A DNA stretch of 64,000 nucleotides from Streptomyces coacervatus (GTDB lineage Bacteria > Actinomycetota > Actinomycetes > Streptomycetales > Streptomycetaceae), in NCBI RefSeq assembly GCF_029223485.1, contig NZ_JARHTP010000001.1, positions 434,001 to 498,000 on the forward strand. Reading direction: 5' to 3'. Both the position numbers and the translations under genes were made by a program. Of this stretch, positions 50,166-57,586 are shown piece after piece. Every line of letters begins with the position of its first letter. Positions within the stretch are counted from its first letter, which is position 1. The notes under the pieces are model-generated. The model did not search any database. It saw only the letters and a program-made list of their open reading frames with translations, and was not told the DNA's origin.

Positions 50166-50192
50166 GGCCTGTCTCCTCCTAGTCCCAGTGCC

Positions 50193-50243
50193 TCTTACTC
50201 CCGCGGGGGTAAGGGCGATGTCGAAGCGTCCCCGGCTCCATGT
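50193..50243 (-). pseudogene. C-terminal scrap of a hydroxyquinol dioxygenase
   Basis: Reading leftward, TWSRGRFDIALTPAGV matches the last residues of the intact dioxygenase ([16 protein letters not shown]), but the normal stop is replaced by AGA and nothing else of the gene is present. It lies on the strand opposite to the larger fragment at 48265-48659, which ends at the same TWSR motif. This suggests that rearrangement separated them. Confidence 0.7.
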
Positions 50244-50379
50244 GTCCGGCCGAGTGGTGAAGCCCGTGCTGCCCATGCCCTGAGAACGTTCACGGTCGAT
50301 CCGCGTTGCTGAGGCGGAGATGCCGGCGCCATCCGTTCCAACAGGGGCCGGATGGCGCCGGTGCTCAAGTCGGGTGCGG

Positions 50380-50769
50380 TCACTCGAGTCCGTGGATGAC
50401 CTTGCCACCGGGCGGCGGACGGAAGGCATCCCAGTGCTCGACGAGCAGCCCGTCGTGTATGCGGAAGACGTCGACCAGCATCCCGTCCTCGCGGATCGCC
50501 TGACGGGCGATGAACTCGCCGTCGGCGATGACGTTCACCTCGATCTCCTTCGCCGGGTCGAGCCGTTCCTCCGGGGGCAGCGAGAGGATGTAGGTGAAGA
50601 ACTTCCGGAGCCCCTCGCGGCCCTGCTCGATGTTCGGGTTGTGCTGGATGTAGTCCTCGGCCACGTACCGGTCGAGGTGCTCCAGTCCCGCCACGGTGCC
50701 GTGGGCGATCTCGAAGAACTCGGCGACGATCTGCTTGTTGCGCGCGAGATCGTGGATCTCGTCAGCCAT
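50380..50769 (-). CDS. SnoaL-like protein 1 of a tandem trio
   Basis: This 129-residue NTF2-fold protein begins with ARNKQIVAEFFEIAHGTVAGLEHLDRYVAEDYIQHNPNIEQGREGLRKFF, the SnoaL polyketide-cyclase pattern with the YIQHNP motif. The ATG at 50769 follows AAGGGA; the TTG six bases upstream is too close to that site. It is about two-thirds identical by eye to SnoaL-like protein 2, so the pair arose by duplication. The reaction is unknown; the conserved Asp/His (HWDAFR) could support dehydration or aldol-type chemistry. Confidence 0.88.
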   Translation of the reverse strand: MADEIHDLARNKQIVAEFFEIAHGTVAGLEHLDRYVAEDYIQHNPNIEQGREGLRKFFTYILSLPPEERLDPAKEIEVNVIADGEFIARQAIREDGMLVDVFRIHDGLLVEHWDAFRPPPGGKVIHGLE

Positions 50770-50831
50770 GCTCAATCCCTTCGTTGGATCGGAATCCCGG
50801 AAGAAGCCCGTGCGCGGGGCGCCAGGAGTCC

Positions 50832-51248
50832 CTATTCGAGACCGTGGATGATCGCGCCGCCGGGCGGCGGGCGGAACGCGTCCCAGTGCTCCTTGACAAG
50901 GCCGTCCTCGATACGGAACACGTTGATGAGCAACCCGTCTTCGCGGATCTCGTGCCGGACGACGAAGTCGCCCTCCGCGATGAGGTGCACCTTCAGCTCC
51001 TTGGCGGGGTCAAGGCGCTCGGAGGGCGGGAGCGAGAGGATGTGGGTGAAGAACGTGCGCAGTCCCTCGAGTCCCTGCCCGATGTTCGGGTTGTGCTGCA
51101 TGTAGTCCACCGCCGCGAACTCGCCGAGCCGGTCCAGCCCCGCGAGATCGCCGTGGGCGACCGCCAGGAAGTCCTCGACGAGCCGCTTGTTGCGTGCCAG
51201 CCGCTCGGGTTCCGACACCGCCGCCCCACCGGGGCCGGCCCCGGCCAT
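50832..51248 (-). CDS. SnoaL-like protein 2 of a tandem trio
   Basis: The 138-residue protein shares the core ARNKRLVEDFLAVAHGDLAGLDRL, DYMQHNPNIGQG and EHWDAFRPPPGG with protein 1. It starts at ATG 51248, sharing one base with the stop of protein 3 (TGATG), which gives a slightly longer N-terminus than its siblings. A 62-nt gap follows before protein 1. It is part of the importer-linked operon. Confidence 0.87.
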   Translation of the reverse strand: MAGAGPGGAAVSEPERLARNKRLVEDFLAVAHGDLAGLDRLGEFAAVDYMQHNPNIGQGLEGLRTFFTHILSLPPSERLDPAKELKVHLIAEGDFVVRHEIREDGLLINVFRIEDGLVKEHWDAFRPPPGGAIIHGLE

Positions 51249-51625
51249 CACGAGCCCGCCGGCGGGTCGTAACCCGGTGCCGAACGCCACGCGTCCCAGT
51301 GCTCCTGGAGCATGCCGTCCCTGACCCGCCAGATGTCGATGTGGAGCCCGTTGACGCGGATCTCGTGACGCACCACGAGATCCCCCTCGCCGATCAGGTG
51401 GACCTCGATGGTCCCGGAAGGATCGAGATCCTTCTCGCGTGCGCGATGGAATCCGGCGAAGTACTCACGGACGCCCTCTCGCCCCTGCCCGGCGTGTGGA
51501 TTGTGCTGGACGTAGTCGACCGCGACGAGGTCGTCGAGACGGTCGAGTCGCTTGGCGATCGCCACGTCGTTGACGAAAGCCTCGACAACCTGTTTGTTGC
51601 GCTCGATGCTTGCGTCGTCTGTCAT
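51248..51625 (-). CDS. SnoaL-like protein 3 of a tandem trio
   Basis: This 125-residue member is more diverged (ERNKQVVEAFVNDVAIAKRLDRLDDLVAVDYVQHNPHAGQG, EHWDAWRSAPGY) but keeps the QHNP and EHWDAWR signatures. Its start codon directly abuts the stop of the solute-binding protein gene, with no intervening base, linking the trio physically to the transporter operon. Three paralogues may form a hetero-oligomer or act on successive or stereoisomeric intermediates. Confidence 0.87.
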   Translation of the reverse strand: MTDDASIERNKQVVEAFVNDVAIAKRLDRLDDLVAVDYVQHNPHAGQGREGVREYFAGFHRAREKDLDPSGTIEVHLIGEGDLVVRHEIRVNGLHIDIWRVRDGMLQEHWDAWRSAPGYDPPAGS

Positions 51626-52792
51626 CTACTTCTTGCCCCAGAGCTTGAGGAACCCGTCTACGTAGTCGGCCTTGCCGTACCACGAGCCGTTCGACCATCC
51701 CTTCTGGGTGAGGTCGAGGCCGGTGACGTTGGCGGACGTGAACAGACGCTGGAACGGGAAGTCCAGCGCGCCCGCACGCGGCTGACCGACCATGAGCCGC
51801 AGCAGCGAGTCGGACAGGTACCAGGAGAGTGCCGGAAGGCTGAACGCGGCGACCGCGCCGGTCCACTGGGACTTGCCGAGCTGCTGCATCACGGCCAGGG
51901 AGCCGCCCACGGTGCCGACCTGGGTGTTCGTGGCGCTACGGCCTGCGGCCTGCGCTCCTGAGACGACATCGGGGACGTAGTTGTTCGTACCGGCCACGAT
52001 GTACTTCATGCTGGAGTCCGCCACCAGTGACGTCGACACCTCGGTGGGGATCTTGTCCTGGTTGACGGTGTTCACGTCGATCACCTTCGACGAGCAGCCG
52101 CCGCAGTCGTCCTTCAGCACCTTGACGACACCGTCGTTGGCCCAGGCCGGCGTGATGTCGTTCGAGGTCGTGCGCATCGCGAGCACATGGGCCGAGCCCT
52201 TGGAGTCGACGATGAACTGATCGGTCAGCCAGGAGTGAAGCTTCACGAAGTTGGGGGTCACGTAGCTGACGAGCTTCGGGTCGCCGGGGCCGGAGGACGT
52301 CGTCACGCCGTTCACCAGCGGGATACCCGCCTTCGCGACCGCGGCGATCGCGCTCGGGGCGGTGTTCTGGGTGATGCCGACGGTGACGATGCCGATGGCC
52401 TTCGCGTTGATCGCCTGCTGGAGGCAGTTGGCGACGCCGTCCGGCGAGCCGCCGGTCGTGCCGCACGCCTCCACGTCGACGCCGAAGCGCGAGAACACGG
52501 TCTTGATCTCGTTCGCGACGACCGAGAAGTCCTGCACCTCGAGCGCCGGCACGATGACGTAGACCTTGCCGCCGGTGATCTTCGACGTGTCGATGGCCGG
52601 ACCCGGCGCGGCGAACGTGTCGATCGGCTGTCCAGCCGACTTGACCGCCGCCGCGACGGCGGCCGGAACGGATCCCTTCGCGTCTCCCGACGAGCCCGAG
52701 TCCGTCTTGGTGCTGCCGCAGCCGACGAGGGTGAGTGCCAACACCGTGCAGGCCGCTAGAAGTTCGCGCGACCGATTGCGCCTGTTCAGCAT
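51626..52792 (-). CDS. Ribose-type (PBP1) solute-binding lipoprotein
   Basis: The 388-residue protein has a lipoprotein signal (lipobox Cys25, TLVGC) and a type I periplasmic-binding fold: VYVIVPALEVQDFSVVANEIKTVFSRFG, AINAKAIGIVTVGITQ, GIPLVNGVTTSSGPG. Proteins of this class bind sugars, but also autoinducers, purines and aromatic compounds. Linkage to SnoaL-like enzymes rather than sugar kinases argues against a simple sugar. A 331-nt gap separates it from the permease. Confidence 0.87.
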   Translation of the reverse strand: MLNRRNRSRELLAACTVLALTLVGCGSTKTDSGSSGDAKGSVPAAVAAAVKSAGQPIDTFAAPGPAIDTSKITGGKVYVIVPALEVQDFSVVANEIKTVFSRFGVDVEACGTTGGSPDGVANCLQQAINAKAIGIVTVGITQNTAPSAIAAVAKAGIPLVNGVTTSSGPGDPKLVSYVTPNFVKLHSWLTDQFIVDSKGSAHVLAMRTTSNDITPAWANDGVVKVLKDDCGGCSSKVIDVNTVNQDKIPTEVSTSLVADSSMKYIVAGTNNYVPDVVSGAQAAGRSATNTQVGTVGGSLAVMQQLGKSQWTGAVAAFSLPALSWYLSDSLLRLMVGQPRAGALDFPFQRLFTSANVTGLDLTQKGWSNGSWYGKADYVDGFLKLWGKK

Positions 52793-53123
52793 GAGATTGC
52801 CTCTCTTCTTTGAGTGTGTAATCACTTGGCCCTCTCCCGAGAGCAGAGCGCTTCCCGTCCGCGGGCAAGGAACATCACCGTGCCGGCCCGGGTGTGTCGC
52901 AACAGGGCGACGGGGATATGCCGGCCAACGGCATGTCGGCGTTCGGAGGTCTCGCCACCGTTCGGGCGGACGCGTATCGCGCGTCCCGAACCGCACCGTG
53001 TCGTCGAGCAGGGACGCGACAGCGATCAGGACGATCTCGAAGCCGGCAAGGAGCACGCCGACCGGCCGAGGACTCCTGCGCCGCGGGCGGCGGTCAACAG
53101 GGAGGTGCCGTGCAGGAGCCGGT
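52793..53123. other. 331-nt gap between permease and binding-protein genes
   Basis: No gene is seen. The end near 52792 carries the ribosome site (AGAGAGGCAAT) for the binding protein and AT-richer sequence (GAGTGTGTAATCAC). An internal promoter that raises binding-protein levels over the membrane components would be expected here, but no clear -35/-10 pair was found. Confidence 0.4.
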
Positions 53124-54140
53124 TCAGGCGCGTGCGCGGCGGCGGAGAAGAAGCGACACGGTGATGGCGATGATCAGCGCCGCGCCGTAGAAGACGTTCG
53201 TCACCCATCCGGACAGCCCGAGCAGTTGCAGCCCGAACATGCCCGTCAGCAGGAAGTAGGCGGCGATGAACATGCCGATCGCGTTGAAGCGTCCGGGGAC
53301 CACCGCGATCGTGCCGAGGAACACCGCGGCGAGAGCCGGCATCATCTGCACCTGGGCCGTCGAGGTGCTGAACCCGCCGACACCGCACGCGAGGATGATG
53401 CCGATGACGCCGCTGAGCAGGGCGGCCACCAGGTAGCCCCCGAAGCGGATGCGGCGGACGGGGATGCCGGCGAGCCTCGCGACGTTCGGGTTCGAACCGA
53501 CGAACAGCATCGATCGGCCGAGCGGGGTCGCGGTCATGACGTACGCGGTGATGACGACGAGCACGACGCCGTACCAGAACACCGCCGGGAGGCCCAGGAA
53601 GCTGCCGAGCGCGACCTGCGCGAGCCCTGGGTCGAGGCCGCTCACGTTCGACTGGTTCGACATCAACAGCGCGATCCCCAGGGCGACGCTCCCCGTGCCG
53701 AGGGTGACGACGATCGAGCTGATCCCGACGACGACCACGAGTACCGCGTTGATGAGGCCGACCAGCACCGCCGCGGCGAGGGCCACGAGGATCGCCGGCC
53801 AGACTGGCCAGCCGTGCAGGACGACGAGGGCCGGGAACGCGGTTCCCGCCAGGCCGTAGATGAAGGCGAACGACAGGTCGAACTCGCCGACGGCGATCGT
53901 GGTGATGACCGCGAGGCCCAGGAAGACCACCGGTGTCTGCTGGCCCAGGACCGCGCGCGAGGCGTTTCCGAGGTCGACGCTGTTCGGGAGCAGCACCAGG
54001 AAGAGCACCACCATGATGATCCAGAGCAGCACGAGGCTGTAGCGCTGGAGCAGGTAGGTGGCCGCCCGGGTGAGTGGAACGCCCGTCTTCTGAGGTGTGG
54101 CGCCCGCGGCGATCGTGGGTTGTGACCGTGTGGTTGCCAT
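53124..54140 (-). CDS. Ribose-type ABC transporter permease (RbsC family)
   Basis: The 338-residue protein has eight to ten predicted membrane helices and the family signature GISSIVVTLGTGSVALGIALLMSNQ followed by TPLGRSMLFVGSNPNVARLAGIPVRRIRFGGYLVAALLSGVIGII. Its ATG shares one base with the ATPase stop (TGATG). A single permease gene implies a homodimeric channel. Confidence 0.9.
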   Translation of the reverse strand: MATTRSQPTIAAGATPQKTGVPLTRAATYLLQRYSLVLLWIIMVVLFLVLLPNSVDLGNASRAVLGQQTPVVFLGLAVITTIAVGEFDLSFAFIYGLAGTAFPALVVLHGWPVWPAILVALAAAVLVGLINAVLVVVVGISSIVVTLGTGSVALGIALLMSNQSNVSGLDPGLAQVALGSFLGLPAVFWYGVVLVVITAYVMTATPLGRSMLFVGSNPNVARLAGIPVRRIRFGGYLVAALLSGVIGIILACGVGGFSTSTAQVQMMPALAAVFLGTIAVVPGRFNAIGMFIAAYFLLTGMFGLQLLGLSGWVTNVFYGAALIIAITVSLLLRRRARA

Positions 54141-55723
54141 CAGGCCTCACTTGCGGGAGTCGGTGCGGAGAGGAGAGCGTGCGCCGCGTCATCGACGGTG
54201 AAGATCGCGGAGAGAACGGTGTCCGCGTCGAACGGTCGCGTCATCTCGCGGACGATCCGGCCGTCCTGGAGGATGAGAACCCGGTCGCAGATCGCCGCGA
54301 GGTCCTCGACCTCGGCGGAGCAGACCATGACCGCGGATCCGTCGGCGGCGGCCTGCCGGCTCGCCGTGAGGATCGCGTGACGCGCGCCGACGTCGACCGC
54401 CTGGGTGGGGTCGTCGAGCACGAGCAGGTCGGGCGTCCCGAGGAGCCACTTGCCGAGCAGCACCTTCTGCTGGTTGCCGCCGGACATCGCGGCGACGGGC
54501 ATCGTGGGGTTCGGCGGCCGGATGTCGAACCGCTCGATGATGCCCTCGGTCTCGGCGCGCTGCCACTTGAACCCGGTCCACCAGGGCTTTCCCCGGCTGC
54601 GCAGGTGGGGGAGGGTCGCGTTCTCCTCGACCGTCAGTTCGAGGGCGACGCCCTTGTCGTGCCGATCGGCGGGGATGAAGGCGATTCCGGCGTCGAGGAG
54701 GTCGACGACCCTGGCCCGGGCCAGATCGACGACGCGTCCGCCGAGCTTGACCTTGCCGGTGCCTCGCCGGTCGCCGCCGAGCAGCGGCCCGAGGTCCGAC
54801 AGGCCGGAGTCGACCGTCCCCGTGAAGCCGACGACCTCGCCGCGACGGATGGCGGCGCTCACGCCCTCGACCCGTCCGCCGGAGACATCGACGAACTCGA
54901 CCGTCTCGGGCCGGGGCGCGGGCGGCAGGGTCTCCATGATGTCGCCGAGCTCTGCGGCCCGTCCGAGGACGAGGCCGGTCAGCTCGGCCTCGTCCAGCCC
55001 TGCCGTCGGAATGCCCGTCTCCACGACCCGGCCGTTGCGCAGGACAGTCGCCCGGTCGGCGATCTCGAGCACCTCCTTGAGGTTGTGGCTGACGAACAGC
55101 ACGGCCGTGCCCTGGCTCGTGAGCAGGCGGATCATGTCGTAGAACGCCGGCAGCGCCTCATGGGGGATGGCGCGCGAGGACTCATCGAAGACCACGACGC
55201 CCGTGCCGGGCGTCCGGTCCTGGAGGGCTCGTGCGACCGCGACCGCGACCCGCTCGCTGGGCAGCAGGGTCGAGACCTTGGCCGACGGGGCGATGTCGGT
55301 GTGGAGGTACTTCAGCGTCTCGCCGACGGCGACGGCGTCCTCGGAGGTACGGATCCGGCGGGTGATCGGGTTGACCGCGTGCCGGCCGACCCGCACGTTG
55401 TCGCGCACCGAGAGGTCGGGCACGAGACCGAGATCCTGGTGCACGAACGAGAGACCCTGTCCGTGCAGCGCCTTCGCCTTGATCGGCGGACCGATGTGCT
55501 CGCCGTCGAGGAGGATCTCGCCGCCCGGATCCGCCGAGTAGACGCCGGAGATCAGTTTGATGAGTGTCGACTTGCCGGAGCCGTTCTGCCCGACGAGGGC
55601 GTGCACCTCTCCCGGGGCGATCGTCAGGCTCGCGTTCTCGAGGACCGCGACGCCGGCGAACGTCTTGGTGAGATTGCGGACCTCGAGCCGGGGGACCGGC
55701 GGGGTCGCGGATTCATCGGCCAT
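54140..55723 (-). CDS. Ribose-type ABC transporter ATP-binding protein (RbsA family)
   Basis: This 527-residue protein contains two ATPase domains. Domain 1 has an intact Walker A GQNGSGKST (residues 45-53) and a catalytic glutamate in VVVFDESS, but its signature is degenerate (LLPSERVAVAVARAL). Domain 2 has a degenerate Walker A and LDDPTQAVDVGA in place of LDEPT, but an intact signature MSGGNQQK. One composite site (Walker A of domain 1 with the signature of domain 2) should therefore be active. The ATG at 55723 is preferred to an in-frame upstream codon at 55762. It is the first gene of the operon. Confidence 0.9.
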   Translation of the reverse strand: MADESATPPVPRLEVRNLTKTFAGVAVLENASLTIAPGEVHALVGQNGSGKSTLIKLISGVYSADPGGEILLDGEHIGPPIKAKALHGQGLSFVHQDLGLVPDLSVRDNVRVGRHAVNPITRRIRTSEDAVAVGETLKYLHTDIAPSAKVSTLLPSERVAVAVARALQDRTPGTGVVVFDESSRAIPHEALPAFYDMIRLLTSQGTAVLFVSHNLKEVLEIADRATVLRNGRVVETGIPTAGLDEAELTGLVLGRAAELGDIMETLPPAPRPETVEFVDVSGGRVEGVSAAIRRGEVVGFTGTVDSGLSDLGPLLGGDRRGTGKVKLGGRVVDLARARVVDLLDAGIAFIPADRHDKGVALELTVEENATLPHLRSRGKPWWTGFKWQRAETEGIIERFDIRPPNPTMPVAAMSGGNQQKVLLGKWLLGTPDLLVLDDPTQAVDVGARHAILTASRQAAADGSAVMVCSAEVEDLAAICDRVLILQDGRIVREMTRPFDADTVLSAIFTVDDAAHALLSAPTPASEA

Positions 55724-56280
55724 GACTACCGCCCCTGCCGTGCGGTTCGGTCTCCTCGACACCGCCGGGGACGAAAAGGGCTGGGTGAACCGGTCTGAAC
55801 CATGGACGACTCCTTGCGCACGAAGCGCTGCTGTCGGAACCGACGTCCGCTGCCGGCCCCGGATGTGGGTGCTGCTGTCGCGGTCATCCCGGCAGCACTG
55901 CTGCCGAACCGCCCCATAGGCCTTCGCGGAGCTCCTCCGCGTGGCTCGTCAACCAAACCTGATTCAGAACGCTCGACACGGTGACCGACCGGCGAGCAGC
56001 GACAAGGTAGGAAGTGACTCCCGTCACGCTCAATGGACATGTTCATTGGACGAACAGGTCACCCATATCGGTAGCTCCGGTGTGCACCATCCAGGAGGCG
56101 TCTGCTGCAGCGTTCGGGTGGCAGGTTCGGGCATACGGTCTGGAGGGTCGACGCAGTCATGACGGCTTCGAAGGATCTGTCGAACCGGCATCCCGTGGCC
56201 ATCGAGGTCCAGCCGCTGCTGACGTCGAAGGCCAACAGGGTGAGGACGGTGTCCTCCGGGCGGCGGAACGGCCAGGCCTC
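55724..56280. other. Intergenic region upstream of the ribose-type ABC operon
   Basis: No gene is supported in these 557 nt. The central feature is the 18-bp near-palindrome at 56031-56048. The left part should contain the promoter of the ABC operon and the right part is the 3' flank of the XdhC-type gene. No regulator gene is adjacent, so the controlling protein is presumably encoded elsewhere. Confidence 0.5.
56031..56048. promoter_or_regulatory. Near-perfect 18-bp palindrome upstream of the ABC/SnoaL operon
   Basis: CAATGGACATGTTCATTG reads the same on both strands except for one position pair, centred on ACATGT. Its size and symmetry suit a TetR- or MarR-type operator. It lies about 308 nt before the ATPase start at 55723. 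TTGGACGAAC follows directly and partly repeats the left arm. Confidence 0.4.
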
Positions 56281-57489
56281 TCAGCGGTTCACCGTCGGCA
56301 TCGACAGGCACCGGTTGTCTCCGACGGCCTCCGAGTCGATCCGGCGGCCGTCGGCGTGGGCCGTGCGGTGGATGGGGCCGGTGCCTTGCGACAGGGGCAG
56401 ACCGGTGTGGTGGTTGGCCTGGGCGATGATCTCCGCCGTAATGGACACCGCCGTTTCCTGGGGGGTGCGGGCGCCGAGGTCCAAGCCGATCGGGGAGTTC
56501 AGCCGGCCCAGTTGGTCCTCGGGGACGCCGGCCTCCCGCAGCAGGTCGATACGGCGCTCGTGGGTACGTCGGGAGCCCATGGCGCCGATGTAGCCGACGG
56601 GGAGCGTCAGCGCCAGGCGCAGCAGCGGGATGTCGAACTTGGCGTCGTGGGTGAGGACGCAGATGGCGGTGCGGGGGTCGACTTCGGTGGCCGCGAGGTA
56701 ACGATGGGGCCAGTCGGTGACGACCTCGTCGGCGTGCGGGAAGCGGGCGGCGGTGGCGAAGACCGGGCGGGCGTCGCAGACGGTGACCCGGTAGCCGAGG
56801 AAACTGCCTGCGTGGCTGAGAGCGGAGGCGTAGTCGATGGCGCCGAAGATCAGCATGCGGGGTCGGGGCGCGTGGACGTGGACCAGGACGGTGAGCTGCC
56901 GCGGGCAGGTACCGTCCCCCGAGTTCTCTGCCTCACCCTCGGCGCGGCCCAGTTCGATCCGGGCGGTGCGGCCCGCCCGGAGGAGGGCACGGGCATGCGC
57001 CACGACCGCCCGGTCCTCGTTCTCCTCGCCGAGAGCGCCCTCGTGGGCGCCCTCGGCAGGGATATGGAGGATACGGCCGACGAGCTCATCAGGGCCGTCG
57101 ACGACGTGGGCCACGGCCAGGGGGCGCCCCGCTGCCACGGCACCGAGGGCGGAGGCGAGGTGGGGCTCGACGGCGGGCACCACTCGCTGTACCAGTACGT
57201 CGATCTCTCCGCCGCAGGTCAGGCCGACGGCGAAGGCGTCGTCGTCGGAGTAGCCGAATCTCGCGCGGGTGGGTGGCCCGCCGTCCGCAAGGACCTGTTG
57301 GCACAGTTCGTAGACCGCCGCCTCGACACAGCCACCGGAGACGCCGCCGACCGCGGCGCCGTCCATGCCGACGGCGAGGGCGGTGCCGAGGGGCAGGGGG
57401 GAGCTGCCACTGACGTCGACGACGGTGGCGAGGGCGAAGGGGCGGGCCTCGCGACACCAGCGGTGCAGTGTCTCCGCGATGTTGAGCAT
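56281..57489 (-). CDS. XdhC/CoxI family molybdenum-enzyme maturation protein
   Basis: The 402-residue protein has the XdhC N-terminal domain (ALATVVDVSGSSPLPLGTALAVG, GGVSGGCVEAAV) and the Rossmann-like C-terminal domain (RMLIFGAIDYASALSHAGSFLGYRVTVCDARPVF, YIGAMGSRRTHERR). Family members bind and sulfurate the molybdenum cofactor and load it into xanthine dehydrogenase-type enzymes. It follows the large molybdenum subunit by 97 nt and corresponds in role to PaoD. Confidence 0.9.
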   Translation of the reverse strand: MLNIAETLHRWCREARPFALATVVDVSGSSPLPLGTALAVGMDGAAVGGVSGGCVEAAVYELCQQVLADGGPPTRARFGYSDDDAFAVGLTCGGEIDVLVQRVVPAVEPHLASALGAVAAGRPLAVAHVVDGPDELVGRILHIPAEGAHEGALGEENEDRAVVAHARALLRAGRTARIELGRAEGEAENSGDGTCPRQLTVLVHVHAPRPRMLIFGAIDYASALSHAGSFLGYRVTVCDARPVFATAARFPHADEVVTDWPHRYLAATEVDPRTAICVLTHDAKFDIPLLRLALTLPVGYIGAMGSRRTHERRIDLLREAGVPEDQLGRLNSPIGLDLGARTPQETAVSITAEIIAQANHHTGLPLSQGTGPIHRTAHADGRRIDSEAVGDNRCLSMPTVNR

Positions 57490-57586
57490 GGCGGGCTCTC
57501 TGTTCGGTGGGTGGTCGTGGCGGGCCGACGGTACGGCGACGGCCCTGGGGCCCGGGTGACCGGTGGCGTGGCGGCCACCCGGGGGT

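Noticed and set aside
52566..54125. 519-codon plus-strand frame over the binding-protein/permease region
   Set aside because: The translation is Asp/Glu/Arg/His-rich low complexity, typical of the antisense of membrane-protein genes.
54074..55798. 574-codon frame on the plus strand across the RbsA-type gene
   Set aside because: It is antisense to a gene with clear Walker and signature motifs, and its translation is low-complexity and featureless.
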